A stretch of DNA of 64,000 nt from Limnanthes douglasii subsp. nivea (Eukaryota > Streptophyta > Magnoliopsida > Brassicales > Limnanthaceae): the NCBI GenBank assembly GCA_036936605.1, contig JAUPFV010000005.1, positions 78,938,885 through 79,002,884 of the forward strand. The letters are read 5' to 3'. The notes under the pieces are model-generated. The model had not been told where the DNA came from, ran no database searches, and saw only the letters and a program-made list of their open reading frames with translations. Below, in pieces: positions 34,698 through 45,867 of the stretch (its first letter is position 1; every line of letters starts with the position of its first letter). A program made the position numbers and the translations under genes.

Positions 34698-35055
34698 GTA
34701 TCTGCCTCTGATCGCCTTAGCATTTTGGGAATGTACCTTATCGTAGCGAAGTTGTGTGGTTGTTTGGAGGAAGTGGATTCGATGGTCGTCCATGGATTTT
34801 CTTGCTTTCAGATCGGGCGATTGGTTTGTCTGTGTGCTAGGGTTTGTGTGAGAGGGAGGAGGTTTAGAAGTCTGAAGGTGTTAGGGTTTCTAATTTAGGG
34901 TTTCGTATTCGATTTAGGGCTGATTCTTTGAGTCCTGGTTTTTGTATTAGTGCCCTGGTTTTTGTGTTGTCTTCTAATTTGGGCCTCTTACTTTGTAAAA
35001 TTCTTTTTAGTAATATATTGATATTTTGCTATAAAAAAAACAATTAAGAGGATAT

Positions 35056-37613
35056 GTTTCATACACGTGATGATCAAGGTGATAAATTGTACGGATATAC
35101 TAAATTGAAATATCTCATCAATGTATATTTAAAGTATCAAAGTAATTGTAAAATATGGAAATATTAAATAAATTAGCCTAAAAATAATATTATCTCAGAA
35201 TACACAATGTAAATATTAGTTGGGTTAATATGAATTATAAGGAAGAGTATATTATCAAACACTTAAGATATTATATTATATGAGTCCGATAAAGGTTATG
35301 ATCTCTGAAGGACACATAACGGTAATTTATAGTTATAGTCATCGGAAAGGAAAATAAGATACATTTGCTTCTTTTCATTCATATAGTATTTCTCACTTTA
35401 TTTCAAGAAATTGGATTCATATATTTATCTCATCAAGAGCTTCAAGACTTTTACATATTTTACGAAGTATTCTCCAGCGTGATTTCTCATGGACCCTTGG
35501 AACAATTATAATGTTTACAAATGGAATCTCAACACACTAATCAAAGATGAATTGAGCTAACTCATAAACATCATTCTAATTAGGTTAGTTTTTTAAGACA
35601 ATAGTATTATATGTATGAATTAGGGATTGTGGAAAAAATACCAATGTTTTTTTTTAAATACAATTAATATCATAGCAATTTATATATCTTAAAGAATTGA
35701 TATAGGTATCCCGAGTATTTTATACCTCAAACTTTTAAGATTGCATGATTTAAAGATTTAGACATTTGATATTCATATTTAATTGAATAAATATAAGTTT
35801 AATGTGAATATTAATTGAAGGATAACTAAGTTTTTCGATATGATTTGGATTCGATAAGATCATAATTCAAATATAACATATGGTTTTTCTATTATGGAAC
35901 ATGTCGGGTTACCACACCGAACTGGTTCGTCGTCGTAATATTTTTTTTGTTTTGTGATATTGCACTGATGCAACGCTGCGGTGACCAAGTGTATCGGTGC
36001 GGTGTACATGTATTCGTCGTGGCAATGACATCCAGGATGTATGGGAATCATCAGACTTTGTAAGCCCATAAATTTACGCTCTGTAGTGTGCATCATGTGA
36101 TTTTTTTTATTCCATCTAAATTTTGATATCTACATGATGATACGATTTCAGTATTTAATAGTGAAGTGGTGGTTACTAGAGCTTTAGTATATTTTACTTA
36201 CGTTTTTTTATTATGTTGCCCTAAATGACTTTAAATTGCTACATACATTTTAGATTTTATTATTACAATGAGGTTATATGTTTAGATATATAAAATTTAA
36301 TTAGATATATGCATATTTATGCTTGTATTTTGGTGATTAGAGGATGTAAATGTTTTTTTGTCCCAATTCTATATGTTTTAAAATGCATGATAACTCAGAA
36401 AGAATATGTGGCCAAGTATATTTTATTTCAGGTTTCGATTTGAAATTACTTTCATATCCCTTCATATATTTAAGTTTTATGATGGATATTTCACATCCTA
36501 ACAATTGCTACAAATGTTTATGTTATGATGAAATGCAGAATACAAGTTGTTTTTTTATGAGGGAACACTGTGCAATATAATTCACACGTGGACACTTCAC
36601 ATTCTAATTTTTCACAACTGTATTGATGATCAAGATATATCATTAAATTGATCCTACTTTCGAGTCATACGAGAAAAGAGTTTGGGTGTTCACACCAAGG
36701 ATCGTAGTTGTGTGCGTAAGTCGGACGAAAAGGTGATTATGCACATATTTATTTGGGGGTGAATAAAATATTGCATGATGTCGTTGTTCTGTTTACATGC
36801 TCCACACTCGTGCATAAATAGATGGTGGTGCCAAATAATTTTAGCGAAGTATGTGACAAAATAATCAAATCGGCACCAAATGAAGGTTTGATTGTTTTTA
36901 GATGATGTTGTGAATGAAAATTATTTAAAATTATTTAATATCCATAAGTAATGTATAGTGCATTATACCAAAGGTATTCAATAAGGATTACATCGATTCT
37001 GTATGAATGTCTGTCTAAACTTAAAAACTTGAGAAGTTCAACCATTTATGTTATTATGTCATAATTAAAATTAAGTGACATGTGTTAGTTAACATTAAAT
37101 TTAGATTATAGTTATACAATTAGTTAGTCAATTGTATAACTATATGCAAGCTTGTTAATAAGATAATTAAAGTAAATTTAAAATATGCAAGCTTGTTAAT
37201 TAAAAATGGTATGATATTTTTTAGAATATGTTATTGGATAATATTTTTCCTCTTACTTTATTTTTAAAACGAGGATAAGAATACTATAGTAAGGATGGTA
37301 AGATCCAAATGATAAGTCCGATGATAATATATGAGTTATTCTTTAAGTATATCATAACAAAAAAATCGATAAAATAATTAAGGTTTTTGTAAATTTCATT
37401 GTCAGTATTCAGAAATTCAGATTTTTAATTTTCATTATTTTAGTTTTTTAGATTTATCCAAGTTTTAAATCTAAAACATTATGGATATTAAATTTTTTAA
37501 ACTATACTTCATTATAACTAAGGTTAATTGTGAACTTTATATATATTAAGTCACGAGTCTATTATATGGTCAAGTTTTATAGTTTATTTTTATTGATCTT
37601 TTGTGAGATCGTC
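35056..37613. other. AT-rich region, no gene recognised
   Basis: Short random frames only. No domains, LTRs or repeats were recognised by eye. Confidence 0.4.
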
Positions 37614-37619
37614 ATTATT

Positions 37620-37993
37620 TGTGAGTTTTATTTTTGGTTGAGGGTAATTTTATACAGAGTTTTGTGGTGTTTCAAAGGTATTTAATGTTTGGAGGGATTG
37701 TAGTAAGAGATTCGAGCTGCCTGATTGTATTTAATTTTCATTATCCTCATTAAATGAAAGTGGTTGGTTATTTATACCCTTAATTGTGGGCCACATGGGC
37801 TTTCGGGTTGACTTATGGATTCGGGTCGAGTTCAAAGACTCATTAGTTTTAAGCAGGTGGGTAATTAGCTTAGTCATGAAGTGATTAAGTTTTTAGTACA
37901 TTAGTTCAGTTCGGATGGTTCAGTGGGTGGATGTTATCCGAATTGCCCCTGTCCGGTTCTCATAAAGAGTGGCAATAAATTCCGGACTCATCA
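37620..37993 (-). mobile_element. Solo LTR of the Tat family, flanked by a 6-bp direct repeat
   Basis: On the minus strand it runs from TGATGAGTCCGG (37993) to ...ACTCACA (37620). The sequence is closely related, in reverse, to the LTRs at 50363-50717 and 59170-59505: phrases include gagggtaatttt, aatgaaagtggttgg, gggccacatgggctttcggg, gattcgggtcgagtt and cttagtcatgaag. attatt lies immediately on both sides (37614-37619 and 37994-37999). No gag, pol, primer-binding site or polypurine tract adjoins it, so it is a solo LTR from LTR-LTR recombination. Confidence 0.85.
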
Positions 37994-38125
37994 ATTATTA
38001 ATTTTGATTTGCAAATTTTCCCTTCTTAATTCGATACGATGAAATTCTTTATTTCAATGTCAAAGTTAGGAAAAAATTATTCAATTTTGACCAATAATTA
38101 TGATATAATTAAAATTTAAAAAAAT

Positions 38126-40533
38126 GGGAAATTTTATAAGTGGAACAAAACTAAGCTCTCTAGAATCTTTTTCTCTAATGACTTGGAGACTATTGACAAG
38201 CTTTCTATAAAACAGACTATAAGAAATACGACATGTACAACACTAAGAACACTTGGAATAACTTTAGAACTATTGCCACAACTCATATATGAGAAAACTA
38301 AGTAGTTGGTCGCAGCTAACTTATGAAGTATGGCACTGGATCAACTAAGAAGTGCCAAAGAAAAAGTATGACATAATTGATAAAGTGCATAACAAAGGAA
38401 CGTGGAACTCTGATTGGTGATTTAATCATGTACAAGATAAATATTTGGGGGCCTATGGATAAGAAGCATTATGGCAAATAGTGAAATCATACGATCCTAT
38501 AAAAAAACATGTAATATTGTATGATGATTATGACGTATAAGTACTCTCATTGGATAGAGAGAAGTGGCAGCTCATTAACAATTCTTTTAGATCTAAAAAA
38601 GCGTTGTTTAACAAAGAGCCCTCGAGGAAAAACATTTCCGAACTTTGACATTGTAATAAACAATTTCAATTGGAACAATAGTTGGTACATAATTGATAAA
38701 TTTATCATAAGGGAGTATTTCTCATCATCTTTTATGGAAAGCTTGTCAATAGTATCCAAGTCATTAGAAAAAAGGATTTTAAAGAGCTTAGTTTTGTTCC
38801 ACTTATTATTTTCCCAAACAATTGTAACTTTATCAATTATGTACCAACTATTGTCCCAATTGTCATCAAGCTTAATAAGGGGGGGGGGGGGGAGGTCTAA
38901 ACCAATTATCCAACCAAAAATCAATATCCCCACAAAAAAATTCCATTTAATATAAAGCTCAATGGTATTTTTGATAGCAAACAATCCTTTCTATACATGA
39001 GAGCCAGATTTGGTGGTAAAGTTAGTGTGCAAATGGTGAATGTTTTTACAATAAATACTATGACTGTATCTAGCCCAAAGGGATTTTTTCTATCTAAATT
39101 TAATCTATAACTTTCAAGAAAAAGTGTTTTAAATGTCTTTGAGGTTTCTAACATTCAAGCCACCTTCATTAAACAGTTTGCAAACAATAACCCAGCTAGT
39201 CTAATAGATCTTGGAAGTGTCCTGACCTGAACCCCAAAGGAATTTGTTAAAGAATTTTTCAATTCTGCCCTGCCCTTAGGGATGGTGCAACTTTGGATCC
39301 AATAAATTAAAATGACCATTAAAACTGAAGATATAATAGTAAGCCTACCACCATAGGAAAGGTTTTTACCATCCCAATTTTATATCTTTTGTCTTATTTT
39401 TTTAGCATGGGTTCAAAATTGATAGCTTTACTGGTGTTGCTAAGAGAGATCCATAAGTTTGAAGTAGGGAGAGTACCAGAGTTAAAGCCATTAATGTTTG
39501 AGAGATTAGTGACTTTGTTATAGGGAGAATTTTTAGATGAGATGATCTTTGTCTTCTCTTTATTAATAGTCTTCCCAAAAATTGCATGATGATCATGTAA
39601 AGAGTTTCTAAGAGTAGAGATAAAAGTGTTAAGACTGTTAGTAAAAATAAAGAGGTCATCATCAAAATCTAAATATGGTATTGTGATGGAGCTTCTAATT
39701 GTAATTTATTGTCTTAATGTTTTCAAAAAGCTTGATGAGGCCTCTTAACAGAATGTTGAACAATTCGCAGGTTATCCTGATATTCTTTTGTAAATCGTAA
39801 GGTTTCTAACATTCAAGCCACCTTCATTAAATTTAATCTATAACTTTCAAGAAAAAGTGTTTTAAATGTCTTTGAGGTTTCTAACATTCAAGCCACCTTC
39901 ATTAAACAGTTTGCAAACAATAACCCAGCTAGTCTAATAGATTTTGGAAGTGTCCTGACCTGAACCCCAAAGGAATTTGTTAAAGAATTTTTCAATTCTT
40001 CCCTGCCCTTAGGGATGGTGCAACTTTGGATCCAATAAATTAAAATGACCATTAAAACTGAAGATATAATAGTAAGCCTACCACCATAGGAAAGGTTTTT
40101 ACCATCCCAATTTTATATCTTTTGTCTTATTTTTTTAGCATGGGTTCAAAATTGATAGCTTTACTGGTGTTGCTAAGAGAGATCCATAAGTTTGAAGTAG
40201 GGAGAGTACCAGAGTTAAAGCCATTAATGTTTGAGAGATTAGTGACTTTGTTATAGGGAGAATTTTTAGATGAGATGATCTTTGTCTTCTCTTTATTAAT
40301 AGTCTTCCCAAAAATTGCATGATGATCATGTAAAGAGTTTCTAAGAGTAGAGATAAAAGTGTTAAGACTGTTAGTAAAAATAAAGAGGTCATCATCAAAA
40401 TCTAAATATGGTATTGTGATGGAGCTTCTAATTGTAATTTATTGTCTTAATGTTTTCAAAAAGCTTGATGAGGCCTCTTAACAGAATGTTGAACAATTCG
40501 CAGGTTATCCTGATATTCTTTTGTAAATCGTAA
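38126..40533 (-). mobile_element. Rearranged LINE fragment (inverted and tandem duplications)
   Basis: LINE-derived peptides are read mainly on the minus strand: near 39655, FDDDLFIFTNSLNTF (RT catalytic box with following helix), KTINKEKTKIISS (about 39550) and the post-palm region down to 38980. Then comes LPPPPLIKLDDNWDNSWYI with WNKTKLFKILFSNDL (38890-38740). A piece of the same sequence is repeated in inverted orientation at 38126-38210, and NSWYIID at 38822-38870 recurs inverted at 38660-38700. The RT part is duplicated in tandem (39095-39800 and 39828-40533). It is not functional. Confidence 0.75.
39095..40533. repeat. Near-perfect tandem duplication, period 733 bp, with 27-bp templated filler
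   Basis: 39095-39800 and 39828-40533 are the same 706 bases. I see only two differences (c/t at about 39220 versus 39953; g/t at about 39267 versus 40000). The 27 bases between them (39801-39827) repeat 39143-39169 from within the unit itself. Confidence 0.95.
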
Positions 40534-41049
40534 AATACATCCACACAAGTCTCATGTTATGCTGCGAAATCATTTAAAATAGCCCTTACCACACGGTCAT
40601 CGACAACCAATACCGTTGACTGGTTCGGCATAATGTCTGGATTTGTTCGACAAAAATCATTAATGTCATCCTCCGACATATTCTTCAAAGACCGTTGTAT
40701 TACGATATCGTAATATACATTATCAATTTCATTTTAAAATGTCTTCGAAACTTGAGTGTAAATACCATCAATAGAAGCATCAGGTAAACCTATTGTGTTA
40801 TCGTTCGACTCTGGAGATTGCGGTTGAATCGGTATTGGTACTATAATTTCACATTGGCTTAGGAATTATGACTTTGCGTAGGCCACTGTTGGTCTTTGAG
40901 GTACATCTCTGTCTTGGTTTTGGTCTTCTGACGATGCTCATCCCTGGCTAAGTAGTTCCAGCTTCTCACAGGGATTGACACATTCTGATTCTTCCGGAGC
41001 TACGTCTTGTGTTAGCCTTTCTCTCTTTGCCAAGGCTATGTATTATTGT

Positions 41050-41160
41050 TCTTCTTCTTCTTGTGGGTGTTGTTGTTGTTCTTGTTGCTGTTGTTGTTCT
41101 TGTTGCGGTTGTTATTGTTGTTGTCTGTCGGCATGCTGTTTCATACAAATTTCAAAATAA
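41050..41160 (-). repeat. (CAA)n/(GAA)n-rich tract encoding poly-Gln/Glu with stops
   Basis: Minus strand: mainly CAA, CAG and GAA codons (Q, E) interrupted by two TAA stops. The plus strand shows the tgttgttgt complement. It is probably a polyglutamine stretch of the Ulp1-associated protein that has decayed. Confidence 0.7.
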
Positions 41161-41194
41161 AAAGGTGGAAGGGTTAAGCATACTACAGTCTGAG

Positions 41195-41380
41195 TTACAA
41201 ACAAATCGCATGCTAACCTGAGATTTGTTTGAGATAATATCAAACAAATCGCATGGTAAGCTGCAATCTGTGAAATAACCAAATCAATAGAATATAGAAC
41301 AAGTCTCATGATATCCTGATAATTGTGTGGGCAGGACTACACAATAGTCTTGAGATTTGTTTGAAAGTTATCCTATGATG
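41195..41380. repeat. Intronic palindromic words, cluster 1
   Basis: caaacaaatcgca followed closely by tgagatttgtttg (41202-41232) forms a hairpin with one mismatch. A second caaacaaatcgcatggtaag follows at about 41242, and further variants (agtctcatgatatcctgat; gagatttgtttg) run to about 41370. Confidence 0.65.
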
Positions 41381-42689
41381 CAAAATATTTGAATATGTCT
41401 ATACGATAAAACCCGCTGACTGTTTTAAATACATACACTGATTTTGTTTGAATATGTATTCACCAATAAACATTATTATAGAAACAATTTCATCATAAAA
41501 ATAAATAAGATATTTGAATCTTAGTGTACTTTTGATCCACTTACATCTTCAAGGCTATCTGGGTCTGTACGTCCAGATTTTTCTGCAGCTACTTCTTTCT
41601 CACGAGCTTCTACCTCCTTAGCTATGTTTTGTTCGAAGCCTACCTCCTCTGCTACGTGAAGTACGAGTTGTTGGTCATTCGGAAGAGACTCGTGTCTTTC
41701 TTTCTCCGTTGGAGAACTCAGAACTGTAGTTGCCTCCTGTGTAGGAGGAGACTTGTCTGTCTGTCTCTCCGTGGTGTCCGTCTCTATGGATACCAACAAA
41801 TCTTCATGTATCTTACCAGATGGTACCGGTACGGGTGAATGGTTCCCATCATCATCACTCTTTTCCGGCAACACTCCATCATGCTTTTCAGCTTCCTGCA
41901 TTTGCCCGTCCTGATTCGGGTCCTCATCCTGATTTTCAGCTGGCACAGATGCCTGCAATTCAGTGGACGCCGCTTCAGATGGCAATGATGGTAGTCCAGG
42001 TACCTTCTCAATTGCAGGGCTTCCAATCTGGCAAATTGGCTGAGAGAGAGCATTGTAGAGTTGTTGTGCTTCAAGCTCCGATATCTTCAATTTTAATTCT
42101 TCCAGCTGAAAAATTAATAGCAGACGTTTTATAACATATTGCATGCTAATTAAAGCGATTATGTAAGGCTCAATTTCATACTTACTTCGTTTGCCTGTTT
42201 TTCTATCTTCCTCTCGTACTTGTTCTTATTGGTGTATGTCTTCAAAATCTTTGATTCCTTTATAGTTGCAGACTTCTTTGGAGTAGTCGCTCCGCGTTTG
42301 AGAACAAAATTACCGATTGTGTCACTAATACTAGTGGTGTCCTCGTCCTCGGGCTCCTGCCGGGATGTGTCGATCGGCGTTGATGGAATCATTGGCTGGA
42401 GGAGTCTTTATGGTTGGGGTCTAAGTGATATCACCTGATTCGATTATTTCTTTTTCTGTAATGCTCGTTTCCTTGGTTTAGGGCTATGTTTTTCTTCCTT
42501 TTCTTTGATCTTTCTTCTGGTGAAAGAGATTCAACATCTGCATCTCCACTATCTACTGCTCCTCCGAAAGCTTCGCTTTCAGCCTCAGTAAGACATAGTA
42601 GACCTTTAAAAACCTACCAACAGAGAAACATGAAAGTAAATAACTACACGCAGTTTGTTAAGAAAATATCAGGATATAGACAGACAGAC

Positions 42690-43000
42690 TGTTTTTTGCA
42701 AATAGTTCGCATGATATCCTGATAGTTATTTGGAATTCCATTAGCTTGGATTTGCAAACAACTCGCATGATACCATGTGAATTTTTTGCAACTTTATCAC
42801 CTTTTAGGTTTCTAACATCTCTCAGGTTTTTCTGGGCATTGTTTGTAAATCATAAGCTGCGAATTGTTTGATACCTTAATTTAATAGAATACCAAACAAA
42901 ACTCAGGGTAGGCTGTGAATTGTTTGATACCTTAGGTTAATAGAATACCAAACAAAACTCACGATAGGCTACGAATTGTTTGATACCATAATTAATACCT
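42690..43000. repeat. Intronic palindromic words, cluster 2, including a 2.4-copy tandem of ~56 bp
   Basis: tttgcaaatagttcgcatgatatcctgat and tttgcaaacaactcgcatgat lie at about 42697 and 42752. From 42855 a unit starting gctgcgaattgtttgatacc is repeated with period about 56 (gctgtgaattg... at about 42911; gctacgaattg... at about 42967). Each unit ends in accaaacaaaactca. Confidence 0.75.
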
Positions 43001-44020
43001 ATATAGATCATACGTGATCATATTTCAGATTGGGTATTCTAGCAAGCAGTGATTCGGTAGATGTTTGGCACTCTAATCCCAACCATTTGAAAAACCTTGG
43101 GATCAAGGTCGGCTTTGCTACCTCTAGCCCGATTGTTGAGTGCTCCATGATGAAGGGTTGCATTGGGACACGTATTATCATCAAGATGCTATGTACATAA
43201 CTAATATTTATACTGAATAAATCAATCCTACAATTAGAAGGGCGACGCAGCCGACGACTCTTTCGGGTTTTTCGAAAGCTAAGCATTGGGACCAGTCGTA
43301 ATTGTTTATTTTGCTGAGGTTTTCAACAAAATAAAGCATACTCCAACCCAGGATATCTCCAGATACGGAGTAGAATAGGGTTGAACACAAAAACAGTATC
43401 AACAGTCGTGCAACATCTTCCAACTCATGCTCCCCTTTCGCTTATGGCTTTTTCTATACCTGCCTGTAAAACCCACGACAACATGCTATGTTAGTAAAGT
43501 TCAACATCCTGCTTTACAAGATGAAGTCTATTTTACACGTACCTTTAAAATGGGGTTTGTTATTGTTTTAGTATTTGTCGGTCCTATATTCCTAGATGTT
43601 TTACTCATGAAGTATTTCTTCATCACCCTCGATTCGTCATCCTTGACATTTACGTATTTGTTGTGAAATGCTCCAGATTTCGTTAATGGAATTTCCTCTG
43701 TGTCATGCTTCATCTCGAATATGACCTTCACATCGTTTGCTGTTAGCTTCATAAACTTTGAGCCAATAAGGAAGGCGTCTTTATCGACGGAGAACCTCTC
43801 GACAACATACTGAATGATCGAATATAATTTCTTCTTCGACAGCTCTGCCACATTACGGATATCGAAAGCTGTTTTCAAAAGCGTGTAGAAGGGTATGTTT
43901 CTTGCATCTTATATGTGGGCACGGGTAATACGGTTCACTTTCCACAGTTTGAGAAGGCTCACCAATCCTAACCTGTAATAGCTTGGTTTTGTTGTCATAC
44001 TTCTTGCACAAACAAAAATA

Positions 44021-44122
44021 AGTTGGAGTGTCACACACCTCGCATGACAAGCTGCAAACTTCCTATCTATCAGTTGGAGTGTCACACAACTCGCATGTCA
44101 AGCTGCAAACTGCCTATCTATC
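44021..44122. repeat. Two-copy 51-bp tandem repeat (intron 1 of the Ulp1-associated gene)
   Basis: Units 44021-44071 and 44072-44122 begin agttggagtgtcacacac and contain ctcgcatg..aagctgcaaact; they differ at three positions. The core words are the same as in the neighbouring hairpins. Confidence 0.9.
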
Positions 44123-44130
44123 AGCCTGTA

Positions 44131-44172
44131 TTTGCAAACAATTCGCATGCTGGCCTGCGAATCGTTTACAAA
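44131..44172. repeat. 17-bp-arm hairpin of the intronic word family
   Basis: tttgcaaacaattcgca (44131-44147) pairs with tgcgaatcgtttacaaa (44156-44172) at 15 of 17 positions, with loop tgctggcc. More half-words (ctgcgaattg, ctgcaaactg) follow to about 44320. Confidence 0.85.
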
Positions 44173-44912
44173 TATAAGCTGCAAATTGTATGATATACAC
44201 ATTCAATCAAACTGCGAATTGCATGAACTATAAACATAGATGAAACTGCGAATTGTTTGCATCCTACGTGATGAAGATGCGAACTGTACTACAACGCACA
44301 CGTACAGGCTGCAAACTGTTCTATTTTTTACATGCACATTGTAGGGGTCTGGGAAATATCGAAACAACACCAAAATCAACAATCAACTACCTAATGCACA
44401 TCTAACTTACATCACAATTCTCAGGAAAGTATTAATATTACATGCAACCTAACTTCTACCATAGGTTCGATAATGAGCCCATAAACTAACGGACCAACTA
44501 TCATCACTAAATACTTGATTTCGGTAAAAAAAAAGGAACATCGATGGTGAAATAACAGAAACAAGTGGTTCAAAGTCATCAAAAACGCAAAAAAAAATAC
44601 ATTTTCCACGAGAATGCTTACCTAGTTACTGCAAAACACTGTAGCTTCACCGACCGACGAGCAGTTGACGGCAACTTCTCCAAAAGAAGGTGGTTAATCG
44701 CTTGACAGAGTACAATAGGGTGACCGGTACAATTCCGTTGAGGGTTCGACGAACGACTGATTTGAAGAAAGAGGCTCGAAGGGTTTTAGGTTTTTCGAGA
44801 GAAGGTGGAACTCGATAAGTTTATTTTCTGGTGGTTTCTAGAAAATTAGACGTGTTTGGGTTGGTTTAGGGTGATGAGAAGGTAGAAAAAATGTGTTTGA
44901 AGTGAAAAGTGA

Positions 44913-44921
44913 GTATATATA
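44913..44921 (-). promoter_or_regulatory. TATA box of the Ulp1-associated gene
   Basis: The minus strand reads CGACTATATATACTCAC about 290 bases before the first donor site at 44621. It is followed by a CA/CT-rich leader typical of plant 5' UTRs. Confidence 0.55.
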
Positions 44922-44930
44922 GTCGGGGAT

Positions 44931-45640
44931 AATTTTGTCCAAATTTTAAATAGAGGTACTAAATAACACTATCCAAAATTTGGATACTACCGAATAATTA
45001 CATAACTGAATATTTACTGATAATTTGCTAAAAAATTAAAGTAGTTTAGTAGATATTATTAATTGTTGGTAAAAACGTTGGACCATACACCTTACTAATA
45101 ATATTATTATTAGTCGACAGAGATATCTCATTTCTAGTTATGCATATTAAATAAAATAAAGCATGGATATCAAAGGGTAATAATATGGAAAATATGCTCA
45201 GCGTGGCGTGAGGATCTTGCCTATTGTTGTTGGATCTTACTCCTGCGTGGTAATATTTAGTCTTTTTCCGGCCTATTGTTGTTGGATCTTACTGTGTATG
45301 GTAATATCTGGTCCGGTAACTAGTACTTTTTGTCGCGTATGGTAATGGTTTGGTGGGGTTATTAAAAATTTGTGTATATTTTATTAATGTGTATGGCCAA
45401 TCTTAATATTTGCATGAATTTGTTTGATTTAATTAAGTTGGCAGTCATTTTTTGTTTTTATTAAATCATTATTTTTGTCTTGTTTTAATTAACAATATTA
45501 GTACTCTCACGGTGGTTTATTCACTGGATTTTATCACTAATAACGAGTTTTATTTGTTTCCTTTTTTTTATCGATTTATTAGAATTAATTTATTTTTATT
45601 ATTTTATTAGTTTAATTAATTTCGATTTTGCGTATGTCAA
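44931..45640. other. AT-rich spacer; one short tandem repeat
   Basis: No gene was recognised. A two-copy repeat of about 53 bp (gcctattgttgttggatcttact...gtggtaat) occurs at 45218-45315. Confidence 0.45.
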
Positions 45641-45867
45641 TATCATATTTATGTTCTCGGAGGAGTCCGATGTTTTTGAGATGGATCTGTTCTCGGCTTC
45701 TAGACACCTCTCGACTTCCCTTGAAGAGGTGAAAAAGGATAAGAGTGGTGAAGATGTGGACTCGCTTTCTAAGAGGTTTCGCTCAGCTGGAGCAAATGAC
45801 TCAGGTATAAAGGATTTGTCCTTCGACATGATCATCATCAGACTCACTGTAAGTTTTCCTCATAAAA

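Larger units (their letters stand above)
31758..35039 (+). mobile_element. 5'-truncated L1-type LINE with RNase H domain and target-site duplication
   Basis: This plus-strand LINE starts abruptly in the N-terminal part of the RT ORF and ends in a short A-tail (gctataaaaaaaa, up to about 35039). The phrase acaattaagag.atat flanks it on both sides (31742-31757 and 35039-35055; one mismatch). This is the target-site duplication expected from target-primed reverse transcription. The endonuclease is missing because of 5' truncation. Contents: RT (31765-33660), a broken zinc-binding region (33661-34052) and RNase H (34053-34694). It is a different LINE family from copies 1-3 in this window, which show no RNase H domain. 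Confidence 0.9.
40560..44930 (-). pseudogene. Ulp1-protease-associated (transposon-type) gene, intron-rich, 3' end broken
   Basis: A minus-strand transcription unit. A TATA box (TATATATA, about 44913-44921) is followed by a 5' leader with no ATG and a donor at about 44621 (CTAG|GTAAGC). Coding-like blocks follow. 43907-43544 has KKLYSIIQYVVERFSVDKD, then KLTANDVKVIFEM. About 43440-43208 has ELEDVARLLILFL, NNYDWSQC and GCVALLIVGL. About 43150-43008 has EHSTIGL. 42392-42159 and 42110-41521 are Ser/Glu/Pro-rich, 41160-40960 holds a Gln-rich tract, and 40760-40560 reads SEDDINDFCRTNPD. The first blocks resemble the N-terminal region of plant proteins annotated as Ulp1-family/DUF1985, often carried by Mutator-like elements. 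No catalytic His-Asp-Cys peptidase is seen; the LINE fragment begins where it should follow. Stops occur in the Gln tract and at about 40575. Confidence 0.55.

Noticed and set aside
35860..36590. Open frames on both strands considered as small host genes
   Set aside because: Short, compositionally ordinary, with no splice-consistent extension or recognisable domain.
38880..38893. poly-G run as a possible regulatory G-quadruplex (also 14039-14051, and poly-C at about 23887)
   Set aside because: Single homopolymer runs in decayed transposon sequence; no four-tract quadruplex pattern.
40975..41221. Cys/Val-rich plus-strand frames suggesting a small secreted protein
   Set aside because: They are translations of a (tgt/tct)n tract, the complement of the Gln/Glu codon repeat of the minus-strand gene.
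42855..44330. Regular repeats with similar spacers, considered as a CRISPR-like array
   Set aside because: Repeats are degenerate, with no constant repeat/spacer lengths, and the context is plant introns; no cas genes.
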